57,519 nt of DNA from a virus (IMGVR_UViG_3300028831_000449:1-57519); one strand, 5' to 3'. Counted from the stretch's first letter, positions 47,390-55,036 are shown. Notes: generated by a model not told the origin, from the sequence alone. Numbers and translations: made by a program.

Positions 47390-49885
47390 TTACTTGCGGA
47401 TTGGCTTCAAATAGCGGACATCGCCCGCCTGGTTGAAAATATCTCCTTCGATAAGCAGGTCTTGCACACGCTGAACAGCCTTGGCTTTCTGACCGCGTTT
47501 ACTAACAGCTTTGACCAAATCGTCCACGGCAGACGCTTTGATGTCGCAGTATTCCACAAAGTCATCCGCCTTTAATTCGGGTGCGACTTCCGTTTTAATA
47601 ACGTCGAAAGCCGCCTTCGCCGAAACAACCGAGCGGCGACCACGTTTTTCGGCAATTTCGTAGCCGGGTATCTGCGTTCCAGATTCGTGCATATATAAAG
47701 CCGCACTTTTCCATCCGCTCGCTGCTTTAGTTACCGCTGGCGCAATCTGCATCAACGTGGCAAAAGCCTCGGGATCGGTAATCTCGCTGCCATGCAGCGA
47801 TCCTTCAGGTAAGTCCAGCTCCGGTGAATAGCGCCGCGCAATCTCTAGCCCAAGATTCGCGAGCTTCGTGCATTTACCAGCGAAGCCGCAGTACTGGCAC
47901 TGCGCGGAGACCGTGTAATCTTCCGGTCGATTTGCTCGTGCTCTCGCAATTATCGCCGCAACTTGGCCGGAGAGACGGTCGTAGTCCTTGCTGCGGGTGA
48001 AGGTCTCAATGTCGATCTCGTCTCGCAGCGGATGAACAGCATGAATACGAACCGTTTCGACCGGAAACTTATCCCACGTTCCGATAGCATAACAGTGAAA
48101 CTGCGGCGCATCGGCAGGGTAAAAATTATAGGCGAACTTCCAATCTATGATGTCCGCAACCAGACCGTCGTGAGCGAGAACATCTGTGTATCCAAACTGG
48201 TCGAAATAATCGAGTCGGATTTCTTGAAATACCGACGGCGTTACTCGATAAGTCGCTAAGACTTGTCGCTTGTATTCAACGCACTTCTCCACCGCTGCCT
48301 TGAGAATTGCGTCGTGCGCGATAAGCGACAGGTCTTCGGTCTCAACCGCCTTATGCGCGAGCGTGCCGCGATCCGCGAACGTGCGGTCGCCGTCGGGGTC
48401 TGAGAAGTAGCCGGGGCAAATCGCTTTGGATTTGAGCACACTCGGGGAAAGCGGGGCGTGCTTACGTTCGGTTGTCGGTTCGGGGGAAGACAAGACAGCA
48501 GTATACGAGGTATCTGCAACCTCGCAAGCCAAATCAGACTTATTTGTGAATTTAGGTTGACAAGTCGATTTTACCGCTTCTGTTGTTGCTCTTCCGCCTG
48601 CCAACTCCTCCAGCGGGTCTAAATCCCCATCTTGAAGCAGCGCAATATTCGCGAGTTTCGCCTGCACGCGCTTGCACACCTTCTCTTCGTACGTGCCGGC
48701 GGCAAACACAATCTTCTGCACAGCCTTACTCTTTGCACCCGCGCGATGGATGCGTCCAAGCGCCTGCTTTAAGTCAACGGCGTGATCGGTTGGACAGATA
48801 AGCGACACCCGCGGATAGCGGCCGTGAAGATCATGCAAACTGATCCCAACCCCGCCGGCTTGCACGTTGACGATGATAGCGCGCGACTTATCGGCTTGGA
48901 AATCGGCAATCGCTTTCTGCCTTTCGGCGTCATTCTGCCCGCCGTAAATTCCGTCGCACTTTAGCTTGGTACGCAGCTTCTCCAGCGTTTCACGGAACGA
49001 TGTGAACACGACGACACTGTTTCCTTCGGCAATTAGATCGGTCGCCATGCTTGCCAGCCCATCAGCCTTTAACACTTCGGCTTTCTGCCGCGCCTGCATG
49101 ATAAGAACGCCGCCTTGAACGGATTCACCTGCGAGAATGCGGCGGTTCTTCTCTTCTGCCGCAGCGTCGTAGGCGGCATTGACCTGGGCTTCGTTGCCAA
49201 AGGCATAGACCTCGGCATTCACGCTGTTGTCAGGGAAAGCATCGCCAAGATCGGCAATGCGAATGCGGCTGCCGAACTTGGGGAAAATCTGTTCGTGCAG
49301 AGACACGAGAACCTTGGCAGCAGATTTTCGCTTGAACTCGATCCCGCCGAAGGCTCCGCGCCAGCATCCGTTACGCAAACACCATTTATAGAAGTTCGTC
49401 CAAGTGTGCAAGCCTAACAAGTAACCGACGGCGCGCATCTCGGTCGGGTCTTGGGCGAGTGTGGCACTCAAGAGAAGACAGCGGAACGGTTTGGCTGCGG
49501 CGAGAATGCGCGCGTTTTGACTCGTTGGACTTTTGCAGCGGTGAACTTCGTCGAAAATGACTAGACAGCCGGGATTTAGTGACCACTCCCACTTCTTCAC
49601 ATTAAATCGGCCCCAACTCGTATTGCCCATGCGCAACAGTTCGTAATTCACAACCGCCGCCCTCGCGTTATTGCCTAACGCCTGCTTCAGCACGTTTTCC
49701 CAAACAGGAATAACTGCCTTTGGGCAGACCACAAACACTTCACAGTCCAGTTGTTTAGCAATCCATGCCGCTTCGTAAGTTTTACCTGTGCCTGTGTCGC
49801 TCGCGCTAACCGCGACGCGGTTCTCCCGCAGCGACCGGAGCAGATTCTCGGCGCTTGGGACTTGATAGGGGTAGAGGGAAATCAC
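47390..49885 (-). CDS. fused SF2 helicase and Cas4/RecB-like nuclease
   Basis: The 831-residue protein joins two enzymes. Residues 1-430: SNF2-type SF2 helicase with VSASDTGTGKT (Walker A), VIFDEVHRCKS (DEVH), LLLSATLAQDP, VVVFTSFRETLEKL, VNVQAGGVGISLHDL and QALGRIHRAGAKS. Residues 470-740: a PDDEXK nuclease resembling DUF2800/Cas4 with RGTLAHKAVE, DIIDWKFAYNFYP (D-x-K), and a Cys cluster CQYCGFAGKC that may hold an Fe-S centre. A C-terminal helical domain follows. It probably processes DNA ends for recombination. The start is GTG 49885, 4 bases after a tiny membrane gene. The linker carries palindrome copy 15. Confidence 0.83.
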   Translation of the reverse strand: MISLYPYQVPSAENLLRSLRENRVAVSASDTGTGKTYEAAWIAKQLDCEVFVVCPKAVIPVWENVLKQALGNNARAAVVNYELLRMGNTSWGRFNVKKWEWSLNPGCLVIFDEVHRCKSPTSQNARILAAAKPFRCLLLSATLAQDPTEMRAVGYLLGLHTWTNFYKWCLRNGCWRGAFGGIEFKRKSAAKVLVSLHEQIFPKFGSRIRIADLGDAFPDNSVNAEVYAFGNEAQVNAAYDAAAEEKNRRILAGESVQGGVLIMQARQKAEVLKADGLASMATDLIAEGNSVVVFTSFRETLEKLRTKLKCDGIYGGQNDAERQKAIADFQADKSRAIIVNVQAGGVGISLHDLHGRYPRVSLICPTDHAVDLKQALGRIHRAGAKSKAVQKIVFAAGTYEEKVCKRVQAKLANIALLQDGDLDPLEELAGGRATTEAVKSTCQPKFTNKSDLACEVADTSYTAVLSSPEPTTERKHAPLSPSVLKSKAICPGYFSDPDGDRTFADRGTLAHKAVETEDLSLIAHDAILKAAVEKCVEYKRQVLATYRVTPSVFQEIRLDYFDQFGYTDVLAHDGLVADIIDWKFAYNFYPADAPQFHCYAIGTWDKFPVETVRIHAVHPLRDEIDIETFTRSKDYDRLSGQVAAIIARARANRPEDYTVSAQCQYCGFAGKCTKLANLGLEIARRYSPELDLPEGSLHGSEITDPEAFATLMQIAPAVTKAASGWKSAALYMHESGTQIPGYEIAEKRGRRSVVSAKAAFDVIKTEVAPELKADDFVEYCDIKASAVDDLVKAVSKRGQKAKAVQRVQDLLIEGDIFNQAGDVRYLKPIRK
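48508..48522. repeat. dispersed palindrome copy 15 within the helicase-nuclease linker
   Basis: CG-AGGT-ATCTGCA-ACCT-CG, with two more paired bases on each side than the consensus. It encodes EVADTS in the linker between the two enzyme domains and is not near a start codon. Confidence 0.55.
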
Positions 49886-49889
49886 TCCG

Positions 49890-49961
49890 TCAGTGACAAA
49901 AGACCAACAGATAAACCACCGCAAAGACGCACAAACCGGAAACAACGAGCCACTCTTTCAT
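49890..49961 (-). CDS. 23-residue single-span membrane peptide
   Basis: MKEWLVVSGLCVFAVVYLLV, then a short end. One membrane span fills almost all of it. It starts 7 bases after the stop of the Fn3-like gene and ends 4 bases before the GTG of the helicase-nuclease, so it is well placed as a translated leader. Low certainty because of its length. Confidence 0.4.
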   Translation of the reverse strand: MKEWLVVSGLCVFAVVYLLVFCH

Positions 49962-49968
49962 TCTTGTG

Positions 49969-50301
49969 TCATCGCCCGGAGACGAAAATTTCCCAAGACA
50001 CCGAGCTGCCAACCTGCCCTTCGTTGTCATAACTCTTGACCGCTACAGAATAGGTCGCGCCCAATTCGCAATCGGGCAGCGTGAAACTAAGAGCGTTGCC
50101 TACATCCAGGTGTTGCGACTTGCCATCCGGCTGCTTGTTCCAGGTAAGGATATATCCAAAGGCGCTATCGAACCGATTCCAGTGGATAAAAACGTTACGC
50201 GTCTCTACAGGAGTAGGAGTCGGAGTGACGGTCGGAGTCGGTGTTTCTTGTGCGAAACTCGCGGCGGCGAACAGCAGAAAAACCAGAATAAAGTTAGTCA
50301 T
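49969..50301 (-). CDS. secreted fibronectin type III-like protein
   Basis: The 110-residue protein has a signal peptide (MTNFILVFLLFAAASFA), a TPTPT linker (PTVTPTPTPV), and a single fibronectin III-like domain: VFIHWNRFDSAFGYILTW, LPDCELGATYSVAVKSYDNE. It would be exported to the periplasm or surface. Its ATG shares ATGA with the stop of a 32-residue frame. Possibly a surface-binding or superinfection factor. Confidence 0.65.
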   Translation of the reverse strand: MTNFILVFLLFAAASFAQETPTPTVTPTPTPVETRNVFIHWNRFDSAFGYILTWNKQPDGKSQHLDVGNALSFTLPDCELGATYSVAVKSYDNEGQVGSSVSWEIFVSGR

Positions 50302-50396
50302 AAAAAAGAATTTCGCCCTGCGCCGCGAGAACGCCCGTTAAGGAAGTGGGCGCGCAACCTTGTTGCGTGCTTCTCTCGCGCTCGCCTTTTATCCAT
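50298..50396 (-). CDS. possible 32-residue basic peptide
   Basis: MDKRRAREKHATRLRAHFLN and a basic end. It shares ATGA with the secreted Fn3-like gene. A small hairpin (CGCAAC-CTT-GTTGCG) lies inside. Coupling is the only support. Confidence 0.4.
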   Translation of the reverse strand: MDKRRAREKHATRLRAHFLNGRSRGAGRNSFL

Positions 50397-50506
50397 CCGG
50401 CAACCAAACCTTTCGATCAGGTAAAGGGGCCGCACCCCAATAGCGCTGTTGTTTCAAACAGGCGTGGATTCAGACTTGGCCAAGCAAGGCACGCAGGACG
50501 AAAAAG

Positions 50507-50623
50507 TCATTTGTTAAGCAGCAGTAACACGAGACCCACGATCATCAGCACCACGCCAACAATGCGCGGCACGAAGCCAGTCTCGATAACTGTGAGCCCA
50601 AACCACAGTAGTTTAGTTCCCAT
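50507..50623 (-). CDS. 38-residue membrane protein
   Basis: MGTKLLWFGLTVIETG, then IVGVVLMIVGLVLLLLNK. One long or two short membrane spans. The start is preceded by AAAGGAAAACAAGAAAA and overlaps the stop of the basic 35-residue frame by 11 bases. The region from here to 50397 has only an 18-codon frame and nothing else I can support. Confidence 0.55.
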   Translation of the reverse strand: MGTKLLWFGLTVIETGFVPRIVGVVLMIVGLVLLLLNK

Positions 50624-50720
50624 TTTTCTTGTTTTCCTTTCGTTTCTTTTTGCGCCGCCTTACCGGCAGCGTTGGCGCTTCGTTTTGAATTAGTGTTTCA
50701 GGCCGGCGCGAACGTTTCAT
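50613..50720 (-). CDS. 35-residue highly basic peptide
   Basis: MKRSRRPETLIQNEAPTLPV then RRRKKKRKENKKNGN. It shares ATGA with the preceding gene and overlaps the membrane protein start. It might bind nucleic acid. Only operon coupling supports it. Confidence 0.5.
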   Translation of the reverse strand: MKRSRRPETLIQNEAPTLPVRRRKKKRKENKKNGN

Positions 50721-50971
50721 AGCTGCTCGTAAAATTCTTCTTCAGCCTTTTCACGAGCAACATTCAACAACGAGCCGGGCATCTCTTCACCCCAAAACTC
50801 AGTGTCACCAGTCTGCTTATCAGTAGCAAACACATCGTACCAACGATACCGAACGGGATAAAAACGGTCACTTGGGTGGGTCGCTTCAGCGTCATGTGTG
50901 TAATCAACCTCACAGTCCGCCTCCACAATGTGAGTCTCGGTCTCTGCGAAAACGTGGAATCCGGTTGTCAT
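50717..50971 (-). CDS. 84-residue hypothetical protein
   Basis: The protein (HVFAETETHIVEADCEVDYT, RFYPVRYRWYDVFATDKQTG, then a helix REKAEEEFYEQL) is a beta-plus-helix fold without a known family. It shares ATGA with the stop of the HNH/AP2 gene and with the next frame. Acidic overall. Confidence 0.6.
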   Translation of the reverse strand: MTTGFHVFAETETHIVEADCEVDYTHDAEATHPSDRFYPVRYRWYDVFATDKQTGDTEFWGEEMPGSLLNVAREKAEEEFYEQL

Positions 50972-51624
50972 ACCCCCGCCTCCACCAAAACGTCGAATTG
51001 AGCCGCTACCTTACGGTAAGCATCAATTGCAGATTTTCTCGCATCGAAAAGCCCCAACCAGTATTCTCGACCAGAGACCATAATCCGTGCTTGCCATTTT
51101 CGTAAACGCTTGTTCCACGACGCTCCTAAAACACGCAGATCATACTTACGCCTAGTATTTTCGTGCTTTGGTATCCAACAACAATTCCTCGGAAAATAAC
51201 CAAGATCATTATTGACCCGATGGATCGTCAAATCAGAAGTATACCCGCTACGAGTTGCCCATTGCTGGAACGCTTCAAACCTTTGCCATTCATCACACAC
51301 GACGATGCCTCGACCGCCGTAATGTTTGTAAGCCTCACTGTTCGGATTGGTACAGCGTTGCCGCATATTTATCCAGCATTGGTACAGCGGTGTTCCAGCA
51401 CTCGAATGCTTTGTCACCTTCTCTTGTGCATAACACCCACACGAAACAGTCCCGTTAAAAAGCTGGTCAATGCGAACGTCTTTCTCCACACCACAAACAC
51501 ACTGACACGAAACCCAACGCTCGGTGTAAACTCTCTTGTTGCGTGGGATGCGACGCTGATACACATCACGAATGACAGTCAGACGCCCAAAAACATCTCC
51601 TACACTTGCTATAAGTTGGCGCAT
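50968..51624 (-). CDS. HNH homing endonuclease with AP2 domain
   Basis: The 218-residue protein has a Cys-containing strand region at 1-70 (VGDVFGRLTVIRDV, CQCVCGVEKDVRI, SCGCYAQEKV), the HNH core YGGRGIVVCDEWQRFEAFQQ, LTIHRVNNDLGYFPRNCCWI, ENTRRKYD, and a C-terminal AP2 domain for target binding: GASWNKRLRKWQARIMVSG, WLGLFDARKSAIDAYRKVA. The core His is seen in IHRVNND. It is related in design to the HNH gene at 36415-37116 but lacks its second reader. It is one of four free-standing homing nucleases in this genome. Confidence 0.87.
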   Translation of the reverse strand: MRQLIASVGDVFGRLTVIRDVYQRRIPRNKRVYTERWVSCQCVCGVEKDVRIDQLFNGTVSCGCYAQEKVTKHSSAGTPLYQCWINMRQRCTNPNSEAYKHYGGRGIVVCDEWQRFEAFQQWATRSGYTSDLTIHRVNNDLGYFPRNCCWIPKHENTRRKYDLRVLGASWNKRLRKWQARIMVSGREYWLGLFDARKSAIDAYRKVAAQFDVLVEAGV

Positions 51625-51629
51625 AGTTA

Positions 51630-52061
51630 TTACCCAACAATCTCCGCCGGCTTGTCAGTTAGCTTTCCACCAGTCGTATCAAGCAACCTACCGCCAACAA
51701 CAAAGAGTCTGTCTCGATGCTTGTCGGCAAAGGCAGCACGCAGCGCGTTTACTTCCTGGCCCAAATCAATCGTCTTGTCGCGCAGTCGGTTGCCTTCTTC
51801 GACAAGCGCGATGTGCTCGGCTTCTTTCTCTAGGAGGGCGATAAGTTCTTCGTGAGCGGTGTCAGTCGGCGGGGGGTTGTGAATCTTGAAAAACTCTCGA
51901 TTCGGGTTGCTGTCGATTTTGCGGCGATAACGTCCGGCAGTCCATGCGTCGCCAACTTTTTTACCCGCACATGATGTCTGCTCCCAACCGTCCAACCCTA
52001 CACACTCATCCCCACATTCGATAACCTCGCCTAACGCCAGTTCTCTATATCCAGTTTCCAT
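51630..52061 (-). CDS. hypothetical phage protein with coiled coil
   Basis: From ATG 52061 the product is 143 residues. It starts with a pattern seen in many small phage proteins (METGYRELALGEVIECGDEC, WTAGRYRRK), followed by a coiled coil (LIALLEKEAEHIALVEEGNR, LGQEVNALRAAFADKHRD) and a short C-terminal strand. Function unknown. The start follows the upstream stop by one base; the palindrome-like AGTATCTGAACC lies just upstream. Confidence 0.6.
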   Translation of the reverse strand: METGYRELALGEVIECGDECVGLDGWEQTSCAGKKVGDAWTAGRYRRKIDSNPNREFFKIHNPPPTDTAHEELIALLEKEAEHIALVEEGNRLRDKTIDLGQEVNALRAAFADKHRDRLFVVGGRLLDTTGGKLTDKPAEIVG

Positions 52062-52062
52062 A

Positions 52063-52374
52063 TCAACCAAGTATCTGAACCGCCGCACGGATCGCGGCCT
52101 TGAGGTGAACGCCTAGCTCGGTAGCGAGACAGAGTTCTTTGAGCAATTGCTCGCGGTCGGATGTTTTTCCGAGTTCATCCACGCCATCGCCACAGCGCCA
52201 CTCCGCGTTGAATTGCAGTTGCTCGCGCAATTGCTCGGAAAGCACATCGAGTTGTTCGATGGGCTCAATGAGTTGGTTGAGTATGCTGGTGAGAGTCGGC
52301 ACCGTTGGTGCGACCCGCGGAGGTTGAAGGGTGCTGAGGGGAATCAGCCGTCCGACTACGTGGGAGTTTATCAT
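52063..52374 (-). CDS. helical hypothetical protein
   Basis: From ATG 52374 (ATGA overlap with the 48-residue exported gene) the product is 103 residues: a Pro-containing start (RLIPLSTLQPPRVAPTVP), then a coiled coil (LIEPIEQLDVLSEQLREQLQ) and an amphipathic end (ATELGVHLKAAIRAAVQIL). No known domain. An upstream frame to 52455 is less likely because it would read through the exported gene. Confidence 0.55.
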   Translation of the reverse strand: MINSHVVGRLIPLSTLQPPRVAPTVPTLTSILNQLIEPIEQLDVLSEQLREQLQFNAEWRCGDGVDELGKTSDREQLLKELCLATELGVHLKAAIRAAVQILG

Positions 52375-52517
52375 ATGTGTGGTGGTAGAGGTGGTAACGG
52401 TAACGGGTCTTGTTCGTCTGGATACGGAGGCACCGGGCGCGGTATCGGATGACACTTCACGGCGAACGCGCTAACTGCTGCCGAAACGACCACCGTTAAG
52501 ATGAGCAACGTTTTCAT
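52371..52517 (-). CDS. 48-residue exported Pro-rich protein
   Basis: MKTLLILTVVVSAAVSAFA is a clear signal peptide, followed by KCHPIPRPVPPYPDEQD and a run of Pro and Leu. It shares ATGA with both neighbours, which is strong support. It may act in the periplasm, for example as a spanin-like or inhibitor peptide. Function unknown. Confidence 0.65.
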   Translation of the reverse strand: MKTLLILTVVVSAAVSAFAVKCHPIPRPVPPYPDEQDPLPLPPLPPHI

Positions 52518-52885
52518 AGCTGTGGTCGCAGCTTATCCCAATTGATTTTAAGCAGCAGTGCCTTGGTGCGATTAACCACTTCGGCAGTTCTTGGGAACTT
52601 CGTTTTCCAGTTGTCGTATAGCTCCCACTTCAGCTTCCGTTTAGCGTGCTGCAAACGCCCCTCCGCGCCGGCCAAGTTCTCCTCTGCTCGGGCGATCACC
52701 TGGCCGCCGTGGAAATCATCTTCGTCATTCTTCTCCTCAGCATCCTCAACTCGCGCGCCGGCACGACGCAATTCCTCATCGGCTCGACGTAGGTTGTCGG
52801 CGGCAAACTCCTTGGATCGGGCAGCGAGAGCGTAAGGGTTGATCGCCGGCTCGTCGGGAGGTTGGGTAAGGAACAGCCAGTTCAT
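52514..52885 (-). CDS. coiled-coil protein downstream of the resolvase
   Basis: The 123-residue product is mostly helix: SKEFAADNLRRADEELRRAG, EDAEEKNDEDD, VIARAEENLAGAEGRLQHAK, and a closing RTKALLLKINWDKL. No family known. It shares ATGA with the resolvase and sits 7 bases after palindrome copy 16. Confidence 0.55.
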   Translation of the reverse strand: MNWLFLTQPPDEPAINPYALAARSKEFAADNLRRADEELRRAGARVEDAEEKNDEDDFHGGQVIARAEENLAGAEGRLQHAKRKLKWELYDNWKTKFPRTAEVVNRTKALLLKINWDKLRPQL

Positions 52886-53514
52886 GCTTCAGAGGTGACA
52901 GATACCTTGGAAGAAAGGGAATGAGCAGCGCCGCGAGAGTGTCCGTTAGTCCGGCTTATTACTGTGCTCTCTCGCGCTTTACCGGGCGCTTCTCGTCTGA
53001 CTTTTTCATCCGGCTCGGCCAGCACAGACACGCTGCTCAAAAGGTGATCGCTCGCGTACGCCGCAATCGCTAACGCGCTGCGTATGTCACTCCCGCAACG
53101 CGCGATGTCTTCGTTTGGAAACCGGGCAATCATACTCGCTCGGATTTCCTTGTCCCCGCCGGTAGAACGTCCGGTGTGATGGATGACGCATTGCTTGCGC
53201 GTGACGGGAAAGACGGTGACGTTGTGCCGCTCTGCGGCTTGACGGAAGCGCCCGTTCCACTCAATCGTTTCAAACACTTCTTTTCCCACCGGGAAACCGT
53301 AAGGAGTCAATTTCTCAAAGGCGAACACTGATATGCGCAAAGGTGCGACAAGCGTCCTCAAGAGATCGGCGTTGGTTTCGATCCCCATGCTCTCGATGCG
53401 TTGCGTTGAAGGGTTGAAGACCACGTAAGCGGATTTCTCGGAGCCGGCGTCTACAGCGAAGATCGAACGCCGATCGGCTACCTGCTTTGTTCCTGGCCGC
53501 AGCTCTGTTTCCAT
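52882..53514 (-). CDS. RuvC-like Holliday junction resolvase
   Basis: From ATG 53514 the product is 210 residues and matches the RuvC/RNase H-fold resolvases common in phages: IFAVDAGSEKSAYVVF (first Asp), VFAFEKLTPYGFPVGKEVF (Glu), a RFRQAAERHNVTVFPVTRKQC segment, and DIRSALAIAAYASDHLL (last Asp). It would cut branched DNA before packaging or during recombination. The tail (EKVRREAPGKARES) is basic and disordered. The start shares one base with a 30-residue membrane gene (TGATG). A frame to 53718 is much weaker. Confidence 0.78.
   Translation of the reverse strand: METELRPGTKQVADRRSIFAVDAGSEKSAYVVFNPSTQRIESMGIETNADLLRTLVAPLRISVFAFEKLTPYGFPVGKEVFETIEWNGRFRQAAERHNVTVFPVTRKQCVIHHTGRSTGGDKEIRASMIARFPNEDIARCGSDIRSALAIAAYASDHLLSSVSVLAEPDEKVRREAPGKARESTVISRTNGHSRGAAHSLSSKVSVTSEA
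52893..52907. promoter_or_regulatory. dispersed palindrome copy 16
   Basis: Minus strand AGGT-ATCTGTC-ACCT, overlapping the last codons of the resolvase gene (KVSVTSEA) and ending 7 bases before the next ATG. Confidence 0.65.
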
Positions 53515-53606
53515 CAGACCAACCGACGTTCGAAATTGACAAACGACGCCACAACGACGACGGCGAGGAGCAGCACTGCTGCAAACGAGCAGATCAATCG
53601 CTTCAT
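53514..53606 (-). CDS. 30-residue membrane peptide
   Basis: MKRLICSFAAVLLLAVVVVA, then SFVNFERRLV. A strong Shine-Dalgarno GGAGG lies 4 bases before ATG. The start shares ATGA with the 58-residue Cys-rich gene and the stop shares TGATG with the resolvase. Its place in an exact chain and the good ribosome binding site make it likely real. Confidence 0.65.
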   Translation of the reverse strand: MKRLICSFAAVLLLAVVVVASFVNFERRLV

Positions 53607-53779
53607 ATCGCCTCCTCTGTGTCGAAAAACCACATGATGTCCAAGCCCCAGAAGAGGAATTGAAAGTGGACGAAAAAGCCGTGCGCAGCTTGGCAGTCAT
53701 CGCAAAGAATCTCACCAACCGAAATGGCGGGCAGAACCGAGCATTCGTGCGGCGTGCAAAATGGGATGCAGTCGATCAT
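53603..53779 (-). CDS. 58-residue Cys-rich protein
   Basis: MIDCIPFCTPHECSV, then CDDCQAAHGFFVHFQFLFW. Four to six Cys and a His could hold one zinc ion (C-x3-C-x4-C, C-x2-C-x3-H). The end has the GGAGG used by the next gene. Upstream stop to start distance is 11 bases. Function unknown. Confidence 0.6.
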   Translation of the reverse strand: MIDCIPFCTPHECSVLPAISVGEILCDDCQAAHGFFVHFQFLFWGLDIMWFFDTEEAI

Positions 53780-53790
53780 TCCGGTTACGT

Positions 53791-54048
53791 TTAATCAAGC
53801 GATCTAGCAATCTGCCAATCGCGAACAGCGACAGATTTGTCGTTCGGGTCGATATATTCAAAAGACGCGTCATTGAACTTACCAACCACACCTTTCAAGC
53901 TGATCTTCGTGTGCCACGAATGAACTTCGATCCTGTCCAATTCGTAGACTTCATTCACAACCAAAATAGCGCGCGGGTCATCATTACTGCCCCACCCGAC
54001 CTGGGCATCAGATGCACCAACAAATCGGACAAATCCTATAGGTGTCAT
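53791..54048 (-). CDS. small beta-rich hypothetical protein
   Basis: From ATG 54048 (ATGA overlap) the product is 85 residues: IGFVRFVGASDAQVGWGSND, ILVVNEVYELDRIEVHSWHT and a final RDWQIARSL. It looks like a small SH3-like or OB-like barrel. Not recognised further. Confidence 0.55.
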   Translation of the reverse strand: MTPIGFVRFVGASDAQVGWGSNDDPRAILVVNEVYELDRIEVHSWHTKISLKGVVGKFNDASFEYIDPNDKSVAVRDWQIARSLD

Positions 54049-54263
54049 TCCGGTTTCTCCAGTCGCGCGTCGATTATCTGGTGACACTGCTCACGCGTCA
54101 GACCTTGCACGGCGCAGTCGTAGCCGCGATCTGCTGCGGTATGAACCAACTCAGAAAGGTGGCTGCGAAAGTCTGTGACGTTTAGCTTCTCGCGCGGCAG
54201 AAACAGCAGAGCGGCTAGTGCGGCCATAACCGCAGCAAAAATGAAACAAGCAAGAAAACGCAT
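54045..54263 (-). CDS. single-span membrane protein
   Basis: From ATG 54263 the product is 72 residues: one membrane span (MRFLACFIFAAVMAALAALL) followed by a soluble helix (FRSHLSELVHTAADRGYDCA, LTREQCHQIIDARLE). The start lies 2 bases after palindrome copy 17. The longer frame to 54416 overlaps the HTH gene and is rejected. Confidence 0.6.
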   Translation of the reverse strand: MRFLACFIFAAVMAALAALLFLPREKLNVTDFRSHLSELVHTAADRGYDCAVQGLTREQCHQIIDARLEKPE

Positions 54264-54265
54264 AA

Positions 54266-54280
54266 AGGTTACAGATACCC
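54266..54280. promoter_or_regulatory. dispersed palindrome copy 17 (one mismatch)
   Basis: Minus strand GGGT-ATCTGTA-ACCT, overlapping the last codons of the HTH gene (KGYL) and ending 2 bases before the membrane protein ATG. Confidence 0.6.
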
Positions 54281-54568
54281 CTTGGCGCAAGGTTGCGCGT
54301 TTAGATAGTGAAACAAATCTCGTTCGATAATAAAGAGTCGCATCCCAGGGCCGCGGCGAAATGGCATCGGATTGCGTTTCTGCCGGCTGCGCTTTTGGAT
54401 CGTTTTTTCGTCGCATCGGAGCTTTGTCGCGACATCCTTAATGTAGAGAACGCGCGTGCTCGTGGGGTCGATGTCGGTCGGGTTGGCGGAGACGGGGGAC
54501 TCGATCTCCAGTTGGATACGTTGATCCAAGAGGGGCGTCGCGCGGAAGGCCGTGCAGAGGATTGTCAT
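54269..54568 (-). CDS. HTH (excisionase/MerR-like) DNA-binding protein
   Basis: The 99-residue protein has a flexible start and at 42-95 a winged-helix pattern of the HTH_17 or excisionase type: LYIKDVATKLRCDEKTIQKR, then RNPMPFRRGPGMRLFIIERD and a last helix LFHYLNA. It may regulate transcription or help excision. The gene ends in palindrome copy 17. It starts 2 bases after the stop of the previous gene. Confidence 0.7.
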   Translation of the reverse strand: MTILCTAFRATPLLDQRIQLEIESPVSANPTDIDPTSTRVLYIKDVATKLRCDEKTIQKRSRQKRNPMPFRRGPGMRLFIIERDLFHYLNAQPCAKGYL

Positions 54569-54570
54569 GC

Positions 54571-54852
54571 TTAGTCGATGACCTCGCGGACGTGGATTTG
54601 ATTATCGGTAATCCCACGTTGTCGGCACGAGTAAGCAGTAAAAGGCACGTCGTCGCAAGAACGGATCAGCCAAAACTCCCGCGGCTTCGGCGGCTCGGGC
54701 TTGACCCGGTAATCGTAAGTGCCAAAATTCGCGGAGAAACACACTGGGTGTAAATCGTCCCACTTCCCTTGGGAGTCTCTGTCCCGAAACTGAATCGTCT
54801 TCCCATCTCGGTGCGCCTGGATGACGGCAATCATTTCGTCGTGTGTCATCAT
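54571..54852 (-). CDS. small phage protein of common type
   Basis: From ATG 54852 (ATGA overlap) the product is 93 residues: THDEMIAVIQAHRDGKTIQF, GKWDDLHPVCFSANFGTYDY, then RVKPEPPKPREFWL. This order (helix, strand ending IQF, W-D, YDYRVKPEP, REFW) is widespread in small phage proteins with no known function. Confidence 0.65.
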   Translation of the reverse strand: MMTHDEMIAVIQAHRDGKTIQFRDRDSQGKWDDLHPVCFSANFGTYDYRVKPEPPKPREFWLIRSCDDVPFTAYSCRQRGITDNQIHVREVID

Positions 54853-55028
54853 ACCGGGCGATTCCGTAGAGCAAACCAACAGGCGGCGTTGATTAGAGCG
54901 AGCACTACACACTCGAATTGGCGTACGGTACTGACTCCGCCAAGAGTTGCGCCTGCGAGAACTTGACTCGCGGCAAAGCCAAACCCGAAAAGATTCAGTT
55001 CACCGCGGGGATTGCTCCAGAAGTTCAA
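54849..55028 (-). CDS. membrane protein, start uncertain
   Basis: Two hydrophobic segments (LNLFGFGFAASQVLAGATLG, ECVVLALINAACWFA) with a basic end. ATG 55058 is possible, but it lies inside the promoter-like box and palindrome; TTG 55028 gives 59 residues and is preferred here. Shares ATGA with the next gene. Confidence 0.5.
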   Translation of the reverse strand: MNFWSNPRGELNLFGFGFAASQVLAGATLGGVSTVRQFECVVLALINAACWFALRNRPV

Positions 55029-55036
55029 ACCGTGGA

